IMG/VR virus record: IMGVR_UViG_3300045825_000261
Span: 1 to 64,000 of that record
Origin: a virus
DNA length: 64,000 nt
Strand: one strand, 5' to 3'
Positions 6,407 to 13,801 of the stretch are shown here, in pieces. The position numbers were made by a program, and so were the translations under genes. The first letter of the stretch is position 1, and every line of letters starts with the position of its first letter. Below the pieces are notes generated by a model that worked only from the letters and a program-made list of their open reading frames with translations, searched no databases and had not been told where the DNA came from.

Positions 6407-6991
6407 CACCTTCATGTCGTCATAGCAGTTTTTGAAGTCGGCAGCGCCGCGAGCTTCCTTTGGCAGTTCGTAGAAGCCGCGCTTCAGTCCTCGAAAGAAG
6501 CATTCGGCAGTAACCAGAACGTCATATTCGGCGGCATGTGCCTTACCTTTGTCATATTCGACACCAAGCGCAAACGCGAGCTCCAACAGCTTCGGCATCT
6601 TGCCGTCTGGACATGCCCAACGCGCATTTTCCATAGTACAGAACGAGTGAACGTCGGGAACGTCAACGCCTACGCGCTGCAACTCGCAGCCGATAAATGG
6701 GCCATCAAAACTCATATTGTGCGCAACCAGCAAATTGCCTTTAGTCATACGATCTGAGATTTCTTGAGCCATATCTTCCCAAGTTGGGCAGCCGGCAAGG
6801 TCAGAGTACGCAATGCCGTGAACCGCTTGTGCGCCAGGATCAATCGGCATCTGTGGATCGAATCGCTGAACCCAAGTGTCGATCAGCTTCTCGGAGTCGA
6901 GGTCGTATGTGAGCAAGGCTATTTCGATGATTTTGTGACCCGCCTCTTGTTTGAGCCCCGTCGTCTCTGTATCCAAAACTATGATATTCAT
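6398..6991 (-). CDS. DnaQ-like DEDD 3'-5' exonuclease
   Basis: A 197-residue protein starting at ATG 6991 behind GAGGAC. Exo I is VLDTETTGL (~5-13), Exo II is HNMSFDGPF, and Exo III lies around HAAEYDVLVTAEC (H-x4-D), so the DEDDh residues are present. The family includes the proofreading epsilon subunit of DNA polymerase III and free-standing RNase-T-like enzymes. The phage also carries a DnaE-type polymerase with no internal exonuclease, so this could supply proofreading in trans. It overlaps its neighbours on both sides (ATGA). Confidence 0.85.
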   Translation of the reverse strand: MNIIVLDTETTGLKQEAGHKIIEIALLTYDLDSEKLIDTWVQRFDPQMPIDPGAQAVHGIAYSDLAGCPTWEDMAQEISDRMTKGNLLVAHNMSFDGPFIGCELQRVGVDVPDVHSFCTMENARWACPDGKMPKLLELAFALGVEYDKGKAHAAEYDVLVTAECFFRGLKRGFYELPKEARGAADFKNCYDDMKVAA

Positions 6992-7200
6992 TTCGTATAG
7001 TCCTCTATTTTTAAAATCGCAGCATTTGATAGACTGCATCTATAACCATCTTCATCATGAATCCAATCGTCATAGTCGGTAAGAAAGTCAAAAAGCCAGC
7101 GAGCGCTACGTCAACCACGATCCGTTAGCATCCAAATTCCACCGATCCACCAGCGGTACAGTGTGAACCTGCGCAGCAGAGGGTTAGTTTTCTTCGGCAT
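6988..7200 (-). pseudogene. Small basic protein interrupted by an in-frame TGA
   Basis: From ATG 7200 the frame reads MPKKTNPLLRRFTLYRWW to residue 29 (ending MLTDRG), meets TGA at 7113-7111, and continues in the same frame for 40 more sensible residues (RSARWLFDFLTDYDDWIHD...). It ends at a TGA that overlaps the exonuclease start in the usual ATGA way. The regular junctions on both sides argue that the 71-codon frame was the original gene, with a Trp (TGG) to TGA change. It is a nonsense mutant, a read-through gene or a sequencing error. Function unknown. Confidence 0.7.
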
Positions 7201-7411
7201 GAAGAGTCTCTTGTTGATACTCGTACCTGTCGGCAAAGCACATTAAGAAATTGCAGACGGAGAACAGCAGCGCCGTCATAAGCAAAATCACCATCGACAA
7301 CTTACCTGCGCCACTGAAGAAGTCGCGAACAAAATGATCTGTCGTGCTCCAGTTAAGTCTCAAAATAAAATACAGGCTCAACAGTGAGCAGAATCCCCAA
7401 AATAACACCAT
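7184..7411 (-). CDS. Membrane protein, two spans
   Basis: A 75-residue protein, ATG 7411 behind AAGAGGAGGTGTCGT. Hydrophobic stretches at ~2-18 and ~38-58 predict two transmembrane helices with a short charged C-terminus. It heads a coupled series (TGA-interrupted gene, exonuclease, HD protein, membrane protein, 5385-5567) controlled by the operator-promoter at 7447-7491. No family recognised. Confidence 0.55.
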   Translation of the reverse strand: MVLFWGFCSLLSLYFILRLNWSTTDHFVRDFFSGAGKLSMVILLMTALLFSVCNFLMCFADRYEYQQETLHAEEN

Positions 7412-7446
7412 ACGACACCTCCTCTTAAAGACTTATCACTACACAC

Positions 7447-7491
7447 AAAGTCATTACTGACTGAATGCGTAGTATAAATGCTCAAGTCAGG
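7447..7491 (-). promoter_or_regulatory. Promoter (CTGACT-N8-TATACT) with downstream operator
   Basis: Minus strand: CTGACT (7485-7490), eight bases, -10 TATACT (7471-7476), then operator AGTCA-GTAA-TGACT (7447-7464) over the likely start of transcription. Member of the CCTGAC/TATCAT promoter class. Confidence 0.65.
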
Positions 7492-7782
7492 CTATGCAGC
7501 TACCATAGCTGACTTATCAGACTTCGCCTTGCGAGGGCGACGAGCCACCAGTGCATCGTTCAAAATCTTGCGCAGAATGTCGGCGTTATCCACGATAAAC
7601 TTAGTCAGATCACCGGCGTAAAGAATGCGATTCCCTTCTTCGTCGTCCGAAAATGACTCGGCGCTAAATACCGTTCCATCGGCAGCCTTCGCCACACGCA
7701 AGCAAATTTCATGCTTTGCGCACAGTGTTGCCGTGTCGTGCAGTTTGCCATCCGATGATTTGTGTAATGTTACTTTTGCCAT
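7492..7782 (-). CDS. Hypothetical protein
   Basis: A 96-residue protein, ATG 7782 behind GGAAGGGAAGAAAAC. The start TLHKSSDGKLHDTATLCAKHE and the Arg/Lys-rich tail (RRPRKAKSDK) suggest a small phage protein that may contact nucleic acid. No Cys pairs or catalytic motif. Cotranscribed with the MazG-like gene upstream. Confidence 0.55.
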   Translation of the reverse strand: MAKVTLHKSSDGKLHDTATLCAKHEICLRVAKAADGTVFSAESFSDDEEGNRILYAGDLTKFIVDNADILRKILNDALVARRPRKAKSDKSAMVAA

Positions 7783-7802
7783 GTTTTCTTCCCTTCCGTT
7801 AG

Positions 7803-8195
7803 TTAAGCGTGGGCCGCCTCGTTGAAGCCGCGACGTTCCATCATTGAGTTAAACGCATCCTTGACGCCTTGGTTCGATTGCTTCTCGATACGTTTGCGCA
7901 AAGCCTCTTTCAACTCTTCGTTGTTGACGCCGTAGTTTGCCGCAGCAACAAATGCTGCAATAACAACATCGGCAACTTCTTCAGCGAACTCGTCAGTCGT
8001 ATCGCCACCCATCAGTACGGAGGCAGACAGATCGCCAACGCTCGTTGCCAGCTTACAAACTGTTGCGGTAGGCTCTGCTTGAACCAGATTCTTGAACTTG
8101 TACGCAAGCGTAGTCAGTTCATCCAGTGTTTCGATTGGGTGGATTGTTACATTGTGACCAACATTCAAATTGATCAGTGGCTCTTGTCCTTGCAT
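7803..8195 (-). CDS. MazG-like protein, divergent
   Basis: A 130-residue helical protein, ATG 8195 behind GGAGGAAGTAA. The ExxD half of the all-alpha NTP pyrophosphohydrolase signature is visible (EFAEEVADVVIAAFVAA), preceded by KLATSVGDLSASVL where the first acidic motif should lie. That first motif is weakened, so activity is uncertain. A clearer MazG lies at 11384-11737. Such proteins hydrolyse non-canonical NTPs or (p)ppGpp. Confidence 0.5.
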   Translation of the reverse strand: MQGQEPLINLNVGHNVTIHPIETLDELTTLAYKFKNLVQAEPTATVCKLATSVGDLSASVLMGGDTTDEFAEEVADVVIAAFVAAANYGVNNEELKEALRKRIEKQSNQGVKDAFNSMMERRGFNEAAHA

Positions 8196-8256
8196 ATTTA
8201 CTTCCTCCGTTGGTTGTTACTGTTGAATTGAGCCGATTACTCGGCGCTGCAAAGTG

Positions 8257-8284
8257 TAAGTCATTACTGACTGTGATAATTATA
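8257..8284 (-). promoter_or_regulatory. Promoter with downstream operator
   Basis: Minus strand: TATAAT (8279-8284), then AGTCA-GTAA-TGACTTA (8257-8274) over the start of transcription. A leader with AATTCAAC leads to the gene starting at 8195. Confidence 0.65.
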
Positions 8285-8304
8285 TAAACGAAACGCTGGA
8301 AACG

Positions 8305-8439
8305 CTAGTGCTTGTGCTGGAAAATGTAAAGACGTTGCCTTAATTGACCAGACAAACCGCAATAAGGACAAACGTTTGTCTCATTCTCGTCAGTCTGGAA
8401 TGACTTACCACAACCACTACACTTAAACAGCAGCGTCAA
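8305..8439 (-). CDS. Zinc-ribbon microprotein (44 aa)
   Basis: TTG start at 8439 overlaps the stop of 8436-9221 (TTGA), behind GGGGAAGC. The protein has two CxxC knuckles, FKCSGCGKSF and VCPYCGLSG, spaced like rubredoxin-type zinc ribbons, followed by a basic tail (QLRQRLYIFQHKH). Small ribbons of this kind bind nucleic acid or partner proteins. The non-ATG start suggests low, coupled expression. Confidence 0.7.
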   Translation of the reverse strand: MTLLFKCSGCGKSFQTDENETNVCPYCGLSGQLRQRLYIFQHKH

Positions 8440-9221
8440 AAGCTTCCCCAACCTTCAGATCGCTCTACAGCGCTGCCATTTCTACAACTTAATGACAAGT
8501 TATCATGAACATTAGAGGCACCGACCGTATTCGTGACCATAGCGGTAGGATTAAAGTAACCAACGAAGCTTGGATAATAGTCGTCGCGATAATTGGTCCC
8601 AATCTCAAGAACAGTTCTGCCGGTAATAATATCCACAAACGAAACGGTCTTTCTATCTTCATGGTCGAGGGACGTATCTCTTGCGACAACTCGACATTCC
8701 GGAAACGTGTTTTTGATCGAATTGTCCGGAATAACCTTCACTACATTGAGCGTAGACCTGTATCCGTCACTTGGGTCTTCGATTGCCGAAAACGTCACGC
8801 CATCAAGTTTGAAATTGACCGCCTGACAGTCTTCGTATTCGTCACCCCAAGCCTTACTTGTCGAAAGAGACACTGTATCAACGCCACTAAGACGAAACTC
8901 TTTGTCAATGAAGGTTTCCGCAAGATCAACATTGTCGCCCAGGCTTAAATTGCGGAAGTTGCCAATCGGTCTTTCGGCACTCCGAACAATATCGACACCC
9001 CAGTGACTCAACATGAATTGGTTAAGTTCTGGATTGTCCACGTCGATCATGAAAGTTTTTTGAGGCTCGGTCATTGATTTTTTATCAACTGCCGTGACTT
9101 TCATGGTGACTAGACTCATGGTTTTTGCGCCAATATTCGTGCCGTAGATTGACTCGAAGCCATACTCATTCAATACAACGATGTCGCCAACTTTTGGGAC
9201 AGGATGCGATTTGACCGTCAT
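8436..9221 (-). CDS. Hypothetical protein, beta-rich
   Basis: A ~261-residue protein. Two consecutive ATGs occur; the second (9221) is better spaced from AAGGAGG. The N-terminus (VPKVGDIVVLNEYGFESIYG, VTMKVTAVDKKSM) and a later stretch (PIGNFRNLSLGDNVDLAETFIDKEFRL) look like repeated small barrel modules, as in KOW/SH3-like folds. No catalytic motif is visible. First base overlaps the HTH gene stop (TAATG). Confidence 0.55.
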   Translation of the reverse strand: MTVKSHPVPKVGDIVVLNEYGFESIYGTNIGAKTMSLVTMKVTAVDKKSMTEPQKTFMIDVDNPELNQFMLSHWGVDIVRSAERPIGNFRNLSLGDNVDLAETFIDKEFRLSGVDTVSLSTSKAWGDEYEDCQAVNFKLDGVTFSAIEDPSDGYRSTLNVVKVIPDNSIKNTFPECRVVARDTSLDHEDRKTVSFVDIITGRTVLEIGTNYRDDYYPSFVGYFNPTAMVTNTVGASNVHDNLSLSCRNGSAVERSEGWGSF

Positions 9222-9223
9222 CA

Positions 9224-9655
9224 TTACCTCCTTGCCACTTTTCTCAGTTCGTTTTTCAATGCGATTGCAGCCTTGCTACCCTTCAAAGAGGGGTCTGCCA
9301 TAATCACAACCTTTGCTGCAAACTTCATGCCTTCGTAAAACGGATTTCCCTTTACCTTCTTTGGCGCGATCACCGGAACGACAGACGTGTACTTAATGTG
9401 TCGTAACACCCTCTGCAAGCGTCCAGAAGCGCCCTTGCGCGAATCGCCAGCACGATACAGCAAACCCTTGCGCTCAAGCGGAGCAAAGCGCGGAGAGAGC
9501 GTTTGGTACTCGATATGAGGGTGTGCCATCTCAATCTCACTCACCGTACAGCCGTCTTTACCAAAACTCTCGATAATGTCAAGAACCGTTTGCTCCAATT
9601 CTGGCAAGTCAAGCGAGCGATAAGCGGCAATTGACGTTGTTGCGATTGCGCTCAC
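9224..9655 (-). CDS. Winged-helix DNA-binding protein
   Basis: I place the start at GTG 9655, which overlaps the stop of 9652-10080 (GTGA); a longer frame to 9709 would overlap it by 58 bases. Residues ~20-90 match a winged helix: LEQTVLDIIESFGKDGCTVSEIEMAHPHIEYQ (split helices), then APLERKGLLYRAGDSRKGASGRLQRVL as recognition helix and wing. Such proteins are common phage regulators. The operator they bind is unknown; this one is an alternative candidate for the dispersed sites, though winged helices usually prefer other spacings. Confidence 0.65.
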   Translation of the reverse strand: MSAIATTSIAAYRSLDLPELEQTVLDIIESFGKDGCTVSEIEMAHPHIEYQTLSPRFAPLERKGLLYRAGDSRKGASGRLQRVLRHIKYTSVVPVIAPKKVKGNPFYEGMKFAAKVVIMADPSLKGSKAAIALKNELRKVARR

Positions 9656-10080
9656 AGTTCGACCCACCCGTTCTTCCGCAAGCGCTCTCCGCCTGTACTG
9701 AATGCCCAAAATGCGTCTTTTGGGCTATTGAACTCTGTACGCTTAAGCCCGGCAGCAACACCGAATTTGGACTCAGTGGTTGAAACAACATAGTCGCCAG
9801 GACTCCATGAGAAAACGATAATCTTCGCCTCGCTTGGATGATGAAACATTCGCTTCATCAGCCGCCGGCCACTTCCGCACTGACTCTGCGCCTCCGTGAC
9901 AATTTCAATAAACTGTCTATCAACAAGCCCCGACAGAGCCATGAACAAAGCGTCAATGGCTGTCGAGAACTGGTCTTCGGTAACGCGCCCCTGATCTAAG
10001 CTCACAATGAGCCAGTCAAGCGTTTCTGTTGATTTGCGGTCGAGCTCCGACTGCGAATCGTAACCTTCGGCGGCGCTCAT
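9652..10080 (-). CDS. Hypothetical protein
   Basis: A 142-residue protein, ATG 10080 two bases from the preceding stop. The N-terminal half is helical and acidic (TLDWLIVSLDQGRVTEDQF), the C-terminal half beta-rich (IIVFSWSPGDYVVSTTE). No family recognised. Lies between the Nmad5-like gene and the winged-helix gene in one operon. Confidence 0.55.
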   Translation of the reverse strand: MSAAEGYDSQSELDRKSTETLDWLIVSLDQGRVTEDQFSTAIDALFMALSGLVDRQFIEIVTEAQSQCGSGRRLMKRMFHHPSEAKIIVFSWSPGDYVVSTTESKFGVAAGLKRTEFNSPKDAFWAFSTGGERLRKNGWVEL

Positions 10081-10082
10081 GA

Positions 10083-10649
10083 TTACTTCTTCAGCTTGGC
10101 GATCAGAACATTCAGTTCATCAGCCTTCACCGCCGGCACATCGAGCTTTTCTTCAAACTCAGGCAGGTATTCGGTCACTTCAGGCCACGTCGCAACCAGA
10201 GCTTTAACAGTCGTCACGCCATTCAGCAGACCGTTGATCTTTTCGCGCAGCGCCTTCTTGTCGTCGTAAATGCTGATAAATTCAGCATCCCTTGCGCGAA
10301 TCTCTTTCCACATACCGTGAGTGGACGGAAGTTCGATGCGACCGTAGTTACCGATGTCGGCTGGAACACGCAAACCTTCCGTTGTTGTAATTTCGCCATA
10401 CTCGGCACGAAAGCCTGAGACTTTTGATTGGTAGCGAATCTCATGAGTGGTACTGAAAAAGTGTGGCGGCAACTGCTTCATCAGCGCCAAATGCTTCGGC
10501 TCAACATGCCAGTGCAGTAGTTTGGTGGCGAGCTCATTGTTCAATTTCGCAAGTGCTGCGAGGCGATCCTTGAATAGTGCCGTGACGACATTCTCGCAAA
10601 TCTCTTCGCGAAGGCGAGTTGTCAGACGTTGTGTTGTTTGTTTGCTCAT
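10083..10649 (-). CDS. Nmad5-like protein (tentative)
   Basis: 188 residues from ATG 10649, behind AAGGAGAAAAGTA; the upstream in-frame ATG lies in the promoter. The helical N-terminus (LTTRLREEICENVVTALFKDRLAAL), the central LPPHFFST and the beta segments after it resemble proteins annotated as nucleotide modification associated domain 5. That assignment is from memory of the pattern and is tentative. If right, it may take part in phage DNA base modification, though no other modification gene is obvious here. Confidence 0.5.
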   Translation of the reverse strand: MSKQTTQRLTTRLREEICENVVTALFKDRLAALAKLNNELATKLLHWHVEPKHLALMKQLPPHFFSTTHEIRYQSKVSGFRAEYGEITTTEGLRVPADIGNYGRIELPSTHGMWKEIRARDAEFISIYDDKKALREKINGLLNGVTTVKALVATWPEVTEYLPEFEEKLDVPAVKADELNVLIAKLKK

Positions 10650-10675
10650 TACTTTTCTCCTTGTTGTAAAACTCT

Positions 10676-10689
10676 GCGCAACATTGCGC
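10676..10689 (-). other. Leader hairpin at the 5' end of the transcript
   Basis: GCGCAA-TG-TTGCGC, starting about three bases after the predicted start of transcription from the promoter at 10699. A matching hairpin occurs at 32956-32971. Confidence 0.5.
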
Positions 10690-10698
10690 GATGTGTTA

Positions 10699-10742
10699 AT
10701 GATACGGTACATAGTCAGGAATTGAAAGTCAGTTGTGACTTA
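10699..10742 (-). promoter_or_regulatory. CTGACT-N8-TATCAT promoter with upstream operator
   Basis: Minus strand: operator TAAGTCA-CAAC-TGACTTT (10725-10742), then CTGACT (10713-10718), eight bases, TATCAT (10699-10704). Drives 10083-10649 and the genes after it. Confidence 0.65.
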
Positions 10743-10756
10743 TTCCGGTGAGACTT

Positions 10757-11383
10757 TTAGTGAATCGGGTACTCGCCAGACGCAATCTGATCCATTGAAC
10801 GCTTCGTCACTCTACCAACAACAAAATCAACCGCCGAAATCCGCTCTTTCATATCAACCATGTGACGAGGCAGGTAGAAATGAGGAACTTCAATTCTTTC
10901 ATCAACAGACAGACCGAGAATGATTGAATTCAGATGCTCGATGTAGGCGTTATTCAGCGCAGCTTTCCCATCTTCAACAACAAGGGGAATTCCAGGCTGG
11001 ACAACCACCAAAGCACAGAAGCGGCGATTTGTGACCTCAATACAGCGATCAATGTACTTTGACAGGCGATCCTGCATGTGGGGCTGCACAGAGTCACCCA
11101 CCGCCTCCGCAAGCGTGTATGCCATCAGATCAAGAGGTGTTCTGTCGGTGATGCACAGACTCTTGGCAGAATGTTTGGCATACGTCTCCTCAAAAACTTC
11201 GATGATTCGCTCCTGCACCGACAGTCTGGTTTCAAAACCGTATGTCAGTGCAGGATCGAGCCCCATTTCTTTAAAGACGGCACTTGCAGAAGTCTCGACA
11301 AACTTCAACCCGCTCTTTTTAGAGAAAGAGCGGGCCAGAGAAGACTTCCCTGTTCTGTGGCTGCCACACAAACCGATTGTCAA
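10757..11383 (-). CDS. P-loop nucleotide/nucleoside kinase (AAA_28-like)
   Basis: A 208-residue protein with a Walker A GSHRTGKSSL at residues ~7-16, ITDRTPLDLMAY at ~98-109 (the DR motif of deoxynucleoside and NMP kinases), and a C-terminal LID-like basic segment. This layout is found in phage AAA_28 proteins related to NadR-type and deoxynucleotide kinases. Placement between MazG/ThyX and other precursor enzymes supports a role in dNTP supply. The exact substrate cannot be read from the sequence. Confidence 0.7.
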   Translation of the reverse strand: MTIGLCGSHRTGKSSLARSFSKKSGLKFVETSASAVFKEMGLDPALTYGFETRLSVQERIIEVFEETYAKHSAKSLCITDRTPLDLMAYTLAEAVGDSVQPHMQDRLSKYIDRCIEVTNRRFCALVVVQPGIPLVVEDGKAALNNAYIEHLNSIILGLSVDERIEVPHFYLPRHMVDMKERISAVDFVVGRVTKRSMDQIASGEYPIH

Positions 11384-11737
11384 CTAAGCCACCTTGTCAG
11401 CACGTTCTTGAGCCGCCTTGTCGGAGTAGCCGCCCTTATAGCGAACACCGAGCTTGGCGATATTTGCGTCAAGAGTTTCTTTACGAGTAATGTCGAAGCC
11501 TTGACGCAGACCTTCCATATAAAACTCAAGATCGCCGAGCTCCTCGATCACGTTTTCGCGATCAAGTGGCTTGTTGTAGATGACGTGCTTTTTGACAGCA
11601 TCCAGCAGTTCACCAGATTCGCCAGAGATACCGACAGCCATGTGAAGCGCGTGAGCCTTTTCTGGCGTCAGCGATGCAATGATTGCATCGCCAGGTTTTA
11701 CCAGTGCCGTTACCATTTCGCTGTGAATAATTGTCAT
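11384..11737 (-). CDS. MazG-like nucleotide pyrophosphohydrolase
   Basis: A 117-residue all-alpha protein with the two acidic motifs of the MazG superfamily: GESGELLDAVKK (~38-49) and ENVIEELGDLEFYMEGL (~61-77). The metal-binding ExxE and ExxD residues are intact. These enzymes cleave NTPs or dNTPs to the monophosphate plus pyrophosphate and clean the nucleotide pool. Its start overlaps the ThyX stop, and it is abutted by the P-loop kinase. Confidence 0.8.
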   Translation of the reverse strand: MTIIHSEMVTALVKPGDAIIASLTPEKAHALHMAVGISGESGELLDAVKKHVIYNKPLDRENVIEELGDLEFYMEGLRQGFDITRKETLDANIAKLGVRYKGGYSDKAAQERADKVA

Positions 11738-12624
11738 GCTTGTTCTCCTTGAATAAATTCTTGTTCGATAACCTTACGGTTTTGAATCCAACCGTAAAAA
11801 TTACCCATAAGTTCCCGATCGTCATACTCGCCTTCTTCGTCTGACTGAAACTTGAACGGCGTAGCCTGATGTTCGAAAGGTGATGCGTGAATCGGAACAG
11901 AGCCGGCCAGTTTATGACACAGGTCGATGTCCTCTTCGATGGTGGCGGTTGAGCCATCATGCTTTAGGTACGAAACGCGACAGCAGCGTGCCGCAGAAAT
12001 CTTAACCAGCGTTTCATCACAGCGGTCGGCACGTTCTTCATCAGTTACATACGGCAGGTGCCACTCATCTGCACTGAGAAGTTTCGGCACAGACAAATTC
12101 ATCGCTTTACGCATCTGAATTGCAAGCTCATGAATTTCAGGCTGCGCATCAGGATGGTCACGAAGGGCGAAGAAGTTATCCCACTCAGTCGCGGTAACGA
12201 CCACATGAATGTGCTGGAATGGCTCAAGAAGGCGATTGACGACCTGCTTGTGATAACCTGCCTCCATCATCTTTTCAGCAACGTCAGCAGCGCGAGCCGC
12301 AGCCTCAATCCAAGCCTCACGCGCAGAAACATCGGCATTTACCTTCGTTCCGAAAAGCGCAAGATTGCACACCGGAGCGTCAAGCTCTTCGTGCGCTTGC
12401 ATCCCTGGAATGTTGGCACCCCAATGAATTGGCATCGCTGGCTCATTGCGAACCATCTCCAGCATCTTCTTCACAGGAATAGCGCGTGAGCTTGAAGCAT
12501 TGCGGCTAAAGACTCGGTGCGTCATAAACTCAGCATGAATGAAACGCGGATAGCACAGTTGCAGAGTCGTAATCCGGTGGCCGGCATCACTGACACTATC
12601 GGCGATAATCTTCGCAGTAATCAT
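11734..12624 (-). CDS. thyX: Flavin-dependent thymidylate synthase
   Basis: A 296-residue ThyX. The signature region appears as THRVFSRNASSSRAIPV (~36-52), matching the RHRxxSxNExSxR class in a phage variant, and the C-terminal SPFEHQATPF is also typical. The enzyme methylates dUMP to dTMP using methylene-tetrahydrofolate and FAD. It sits with MazG and kinase genes, so the cluster makes and polishes dNTP precursors. Longer than minimal ThyX (~220) because of an insertion in the middle. Coupled to the small gene upstream (TAATG). Confidence 0.9.
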   Translation of the reverse strand: MITAKIIADSVSDAGHRITTLQLCYPRFIHAEFMTHRVFSRNASSSRAIPVKKMLEMVRNEPAMPIHWGANIPGMQAHEELDAPVCNLALFGTKVNADVSAREAWIEAAARAADVAEKMMEAGYHKQVVNRLLEPFQHIHVVVTATEWDNFFALRDHPDAQPEIHELAIQMRKAMNLSVPKLLSADEWHLPYVTDEERADRCDETLVKISAARCCRVSYLKHDGSTATIEEDIDLCHKLAGSVPIHASPFEHQATPFKFQSDEEGEYDDRELMGNFYGWIQNRKVIEQEFIQGEQA

Positions 12625-12755
12625 TATTTACCTTCCTTCTTGGTCTGATTATTGTGACCGCGCACGTTGCTCCAGTGTTTTGGCTTAGTTTGCTTCGCGC
12701 CACCGAACCGTTGGTTGTGTGTGGCTTTTGTGTGATTCATTGCATCTTGTGACAT
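12624..12755 (-). CDS. Small basic protein (43 aa)
   Basis: ATG 12755 follows AAGGAGAAAACA, and the stop overlaps the ThyX start. The protein is rich in Lys/His/Asn/Gln (NHTKATHNQRFGGAKQTKPKHW) without hydrophobic core, so probably disordered and RNA- or DNA-binding. A longer frame to 12857 lacks a ribosome binding site and runs through the FmdB-like gene. No family recognised. Confidence 0.65.
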   Translation of the reverse strand: MSQDAMNHTKATHNQRFGGAKQTKPKHWSNVRGHNNQTKKEGK

Positions 12756-12768
12756 TGTTTTCTCCTTG

Positions 12769-12975
12769 TTAAATCCACTGTTTGTCAGCTTTGATTTTGT
12801 TCTGGTCGTGAGGCTTGTAAAAACCGTCACCCATAAGCAAAACATTCTTTGTGGCACACAACTGCTTTTTCATTTGCGCACCGCATTTTGAACATTCGAC
12901 AGGCGTGTCCGAAGAGCGTACTAATTTATCGGACACTGTTTCGCCGCAATTACACGCATAGTCAAAAATTGGCAT
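12769..12975 (-). CDS. FmdB-type zinc-ribbon protein
   Basis: A 68-residue protein with the FmdB/CxxC_CXXC_SSSS pattern: PIFDYACNCGETV at the N-terminus and VECSKCGAQM at ~27-36. Four cysteines would bind one zinc. FmdB-like proteins are widespread small regulators or adaptors in bacteria and phages; the role is not settled. The second zinc ribbon in this region after 8305-8439. Confidence 0.75.
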   Translation of the reverse strand: MPIFDYACNCGETVSDKLVRSSDTPVECSKCGAQMKKQLCATKNVLLMGDGFYKPHDQNKIKADKQWI

Positions 12976-12977
12976 AA

Positions 12978-13073
12978 CTACACCTTCTTAAATCGTTTGT
13001 AAGTGATCGCCCCGCAACATGCGCAGAAAGCCGACCACACCAGAAACCACATAACCTCCAGAGTGATCAGCAT
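12978..13073 (-). CDS. Possible membrane microprotein (31 aa)
   Basis: ATG 13073 lies two bases after the lipoprotein stop, and its own stop is two bases before the FmdB-like start; AAGAAGGTG at its 3' end supplies the next ribosome binding site. A single hydrophobic helix (~7-23, MWFLVWSAFCACCGAITY) is followed by KRFKK. The spacing supports a real gene, but it has no Shine-Dalgarno of its own. Confidence 0.45.
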   Translation of the reverse strand: MLITLEVMWFLVWSAFCACCGAITYKRFKKV

Positions 13074-13075
13074 GA

Positions 13076-13489
13076 TTATTTGTTTAACTTAGGCAGAGGG
13101 AATGGAACTTTTGTTACCGGCTGACAGTGACCGTCATCACCAGCGAACGGCTTGCTCTTAAATTCTTCGTCAGACATGCAGCCCAAAGAAGCAGAGACGG
13201 TGGAACACTTCACCTTGACCAGTTGATTCTTTGCTGGCGAAACGAATGTCTCGGTGGCCCAACCATCACCTTGAGGACAGCTCGGCTCTTGAGTGCTGTC
13301 GCCGGCAACCGTGATGCTGAAGGCTTGTAGAACCGCATTACCCTGACGGTACATTTGAGCGTTGTATTCAGCGTTGCCGCGAGCAGACGCACGAGCATCC
13401 TCAAGCGTTGCGAACGAAACGCCCTTATTGCCACACGCAGTCAATACGAATGCGGACATGATCGCTGCCAAAAGTGCTGTTTTCTTCAT
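13076..13489 (-). CDS. Predicted lipoprotein
   Basis: A 137-residue protein with a classic lipoprotein signal: MKK, a hydrophobic stretch, and lipobox LTAC with Cys ~19. The mature protein is hydrophilic, with four further cysteines that may form disulphides, consistent with a periplasmic location. Phage lipoproteins often act in superinfection exclusion or lysogenic conversion; that role is inference. It is under an operator-bearing TATCAT promoter. Confidence 0.75.
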   Translation of the reverse strand: MKKTALLAAIMSAFVLTACGNKGVSFATLEDARASARGNAEYNAQMYRQGNAVLQAFSITVAGDSTQEPSCPQGDGWATETFVSPAKNQLVKVKCSTVSASLGCMSDEEFKSKPFAGDDGHCQPVTKVPFPLPKLNK

Positions 13490-13542
13490 TAGTTTTCTCC
13501 TTTAAGTAATCGGGAAAGCGCCGATCACGCTGCTTTATCAAT

Positions 13543-13558
13543 GTCTCTCAACGAGAAA
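13543..13558 (-). other. Leader hairpin
   Basis: TCTCG/GAGAGA stem-loop at the predicted 5' end of the lipoprotein transcript, the same relative position as the leader hairpins at 10676 and 32956. Confidence 0.35.
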
Positions 13559-13561
13559 CAC

Positions 13562-13604
13562 ATGATACTTTCACAAGTCAGGGGTATCAATCACCCATGA
13601 CTTA
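13562..13604 (-). promoter_or_regulatory. TTGATA/TATCAT promoter inside a wide operator
   Basis: Outer arms TAAGTCA and TGACTTG enclose GGGT/ACCC, a wider version of the operator (13575-13604). The -35 TTGATA and the -10 TATCAT (13562-13567) are 17 bases apart, with CTGACT eight bases from the -10. Drives the lipoprotein gene. Confidence 0.65.
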
Positions 13605-13609
13605 TTTTC

Positions 13610-13771
13610 CTACTTAACCGATTCGACTGCCAAAAACAGCGCCGGATTAACTCTGAGCCGCTCAACTCTTTCAGCGGACAGGTTGCTTTGAAAATGCACC
13701 AAAGCAACACAAACTCGGTCACTGTATATGCCAACAATATTTGTCTTCGTGTTAATTACCGCTAAATTCAT
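13610..13771 (-). CDS. Small hypothetical protein (53 aa)
   Basis: ATG 13771 with a good AAGGTGAGAAT site, directly behind an operator-promoter. The product (MNLAVINTKTNIVGIYSD..., then FQSNLSAERVERLRVNPALFLAVE) looks like a compact alpha/beta domain with no cysteines or membrane span. Regulated as its own unit, which supports a real gene. No family recognised. Confidence 0.7.
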   Translation of the reverse strand: MNLAVINTKTNIVGIYSDRVCVALVHFQSNLSAERVERLRVNPALFLAVESVK

Positions 13772-13801
13772 ATTCTCACCTTAATTCTGGAACGTAAACA
13801 T

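Noticed and set aside
6988-7200. TGA read as tryptophan as a general recoding
   Set aside because: TGA is the normal stop in many ATGA overlaps in this window, so genome-wide reassignment is excluded.
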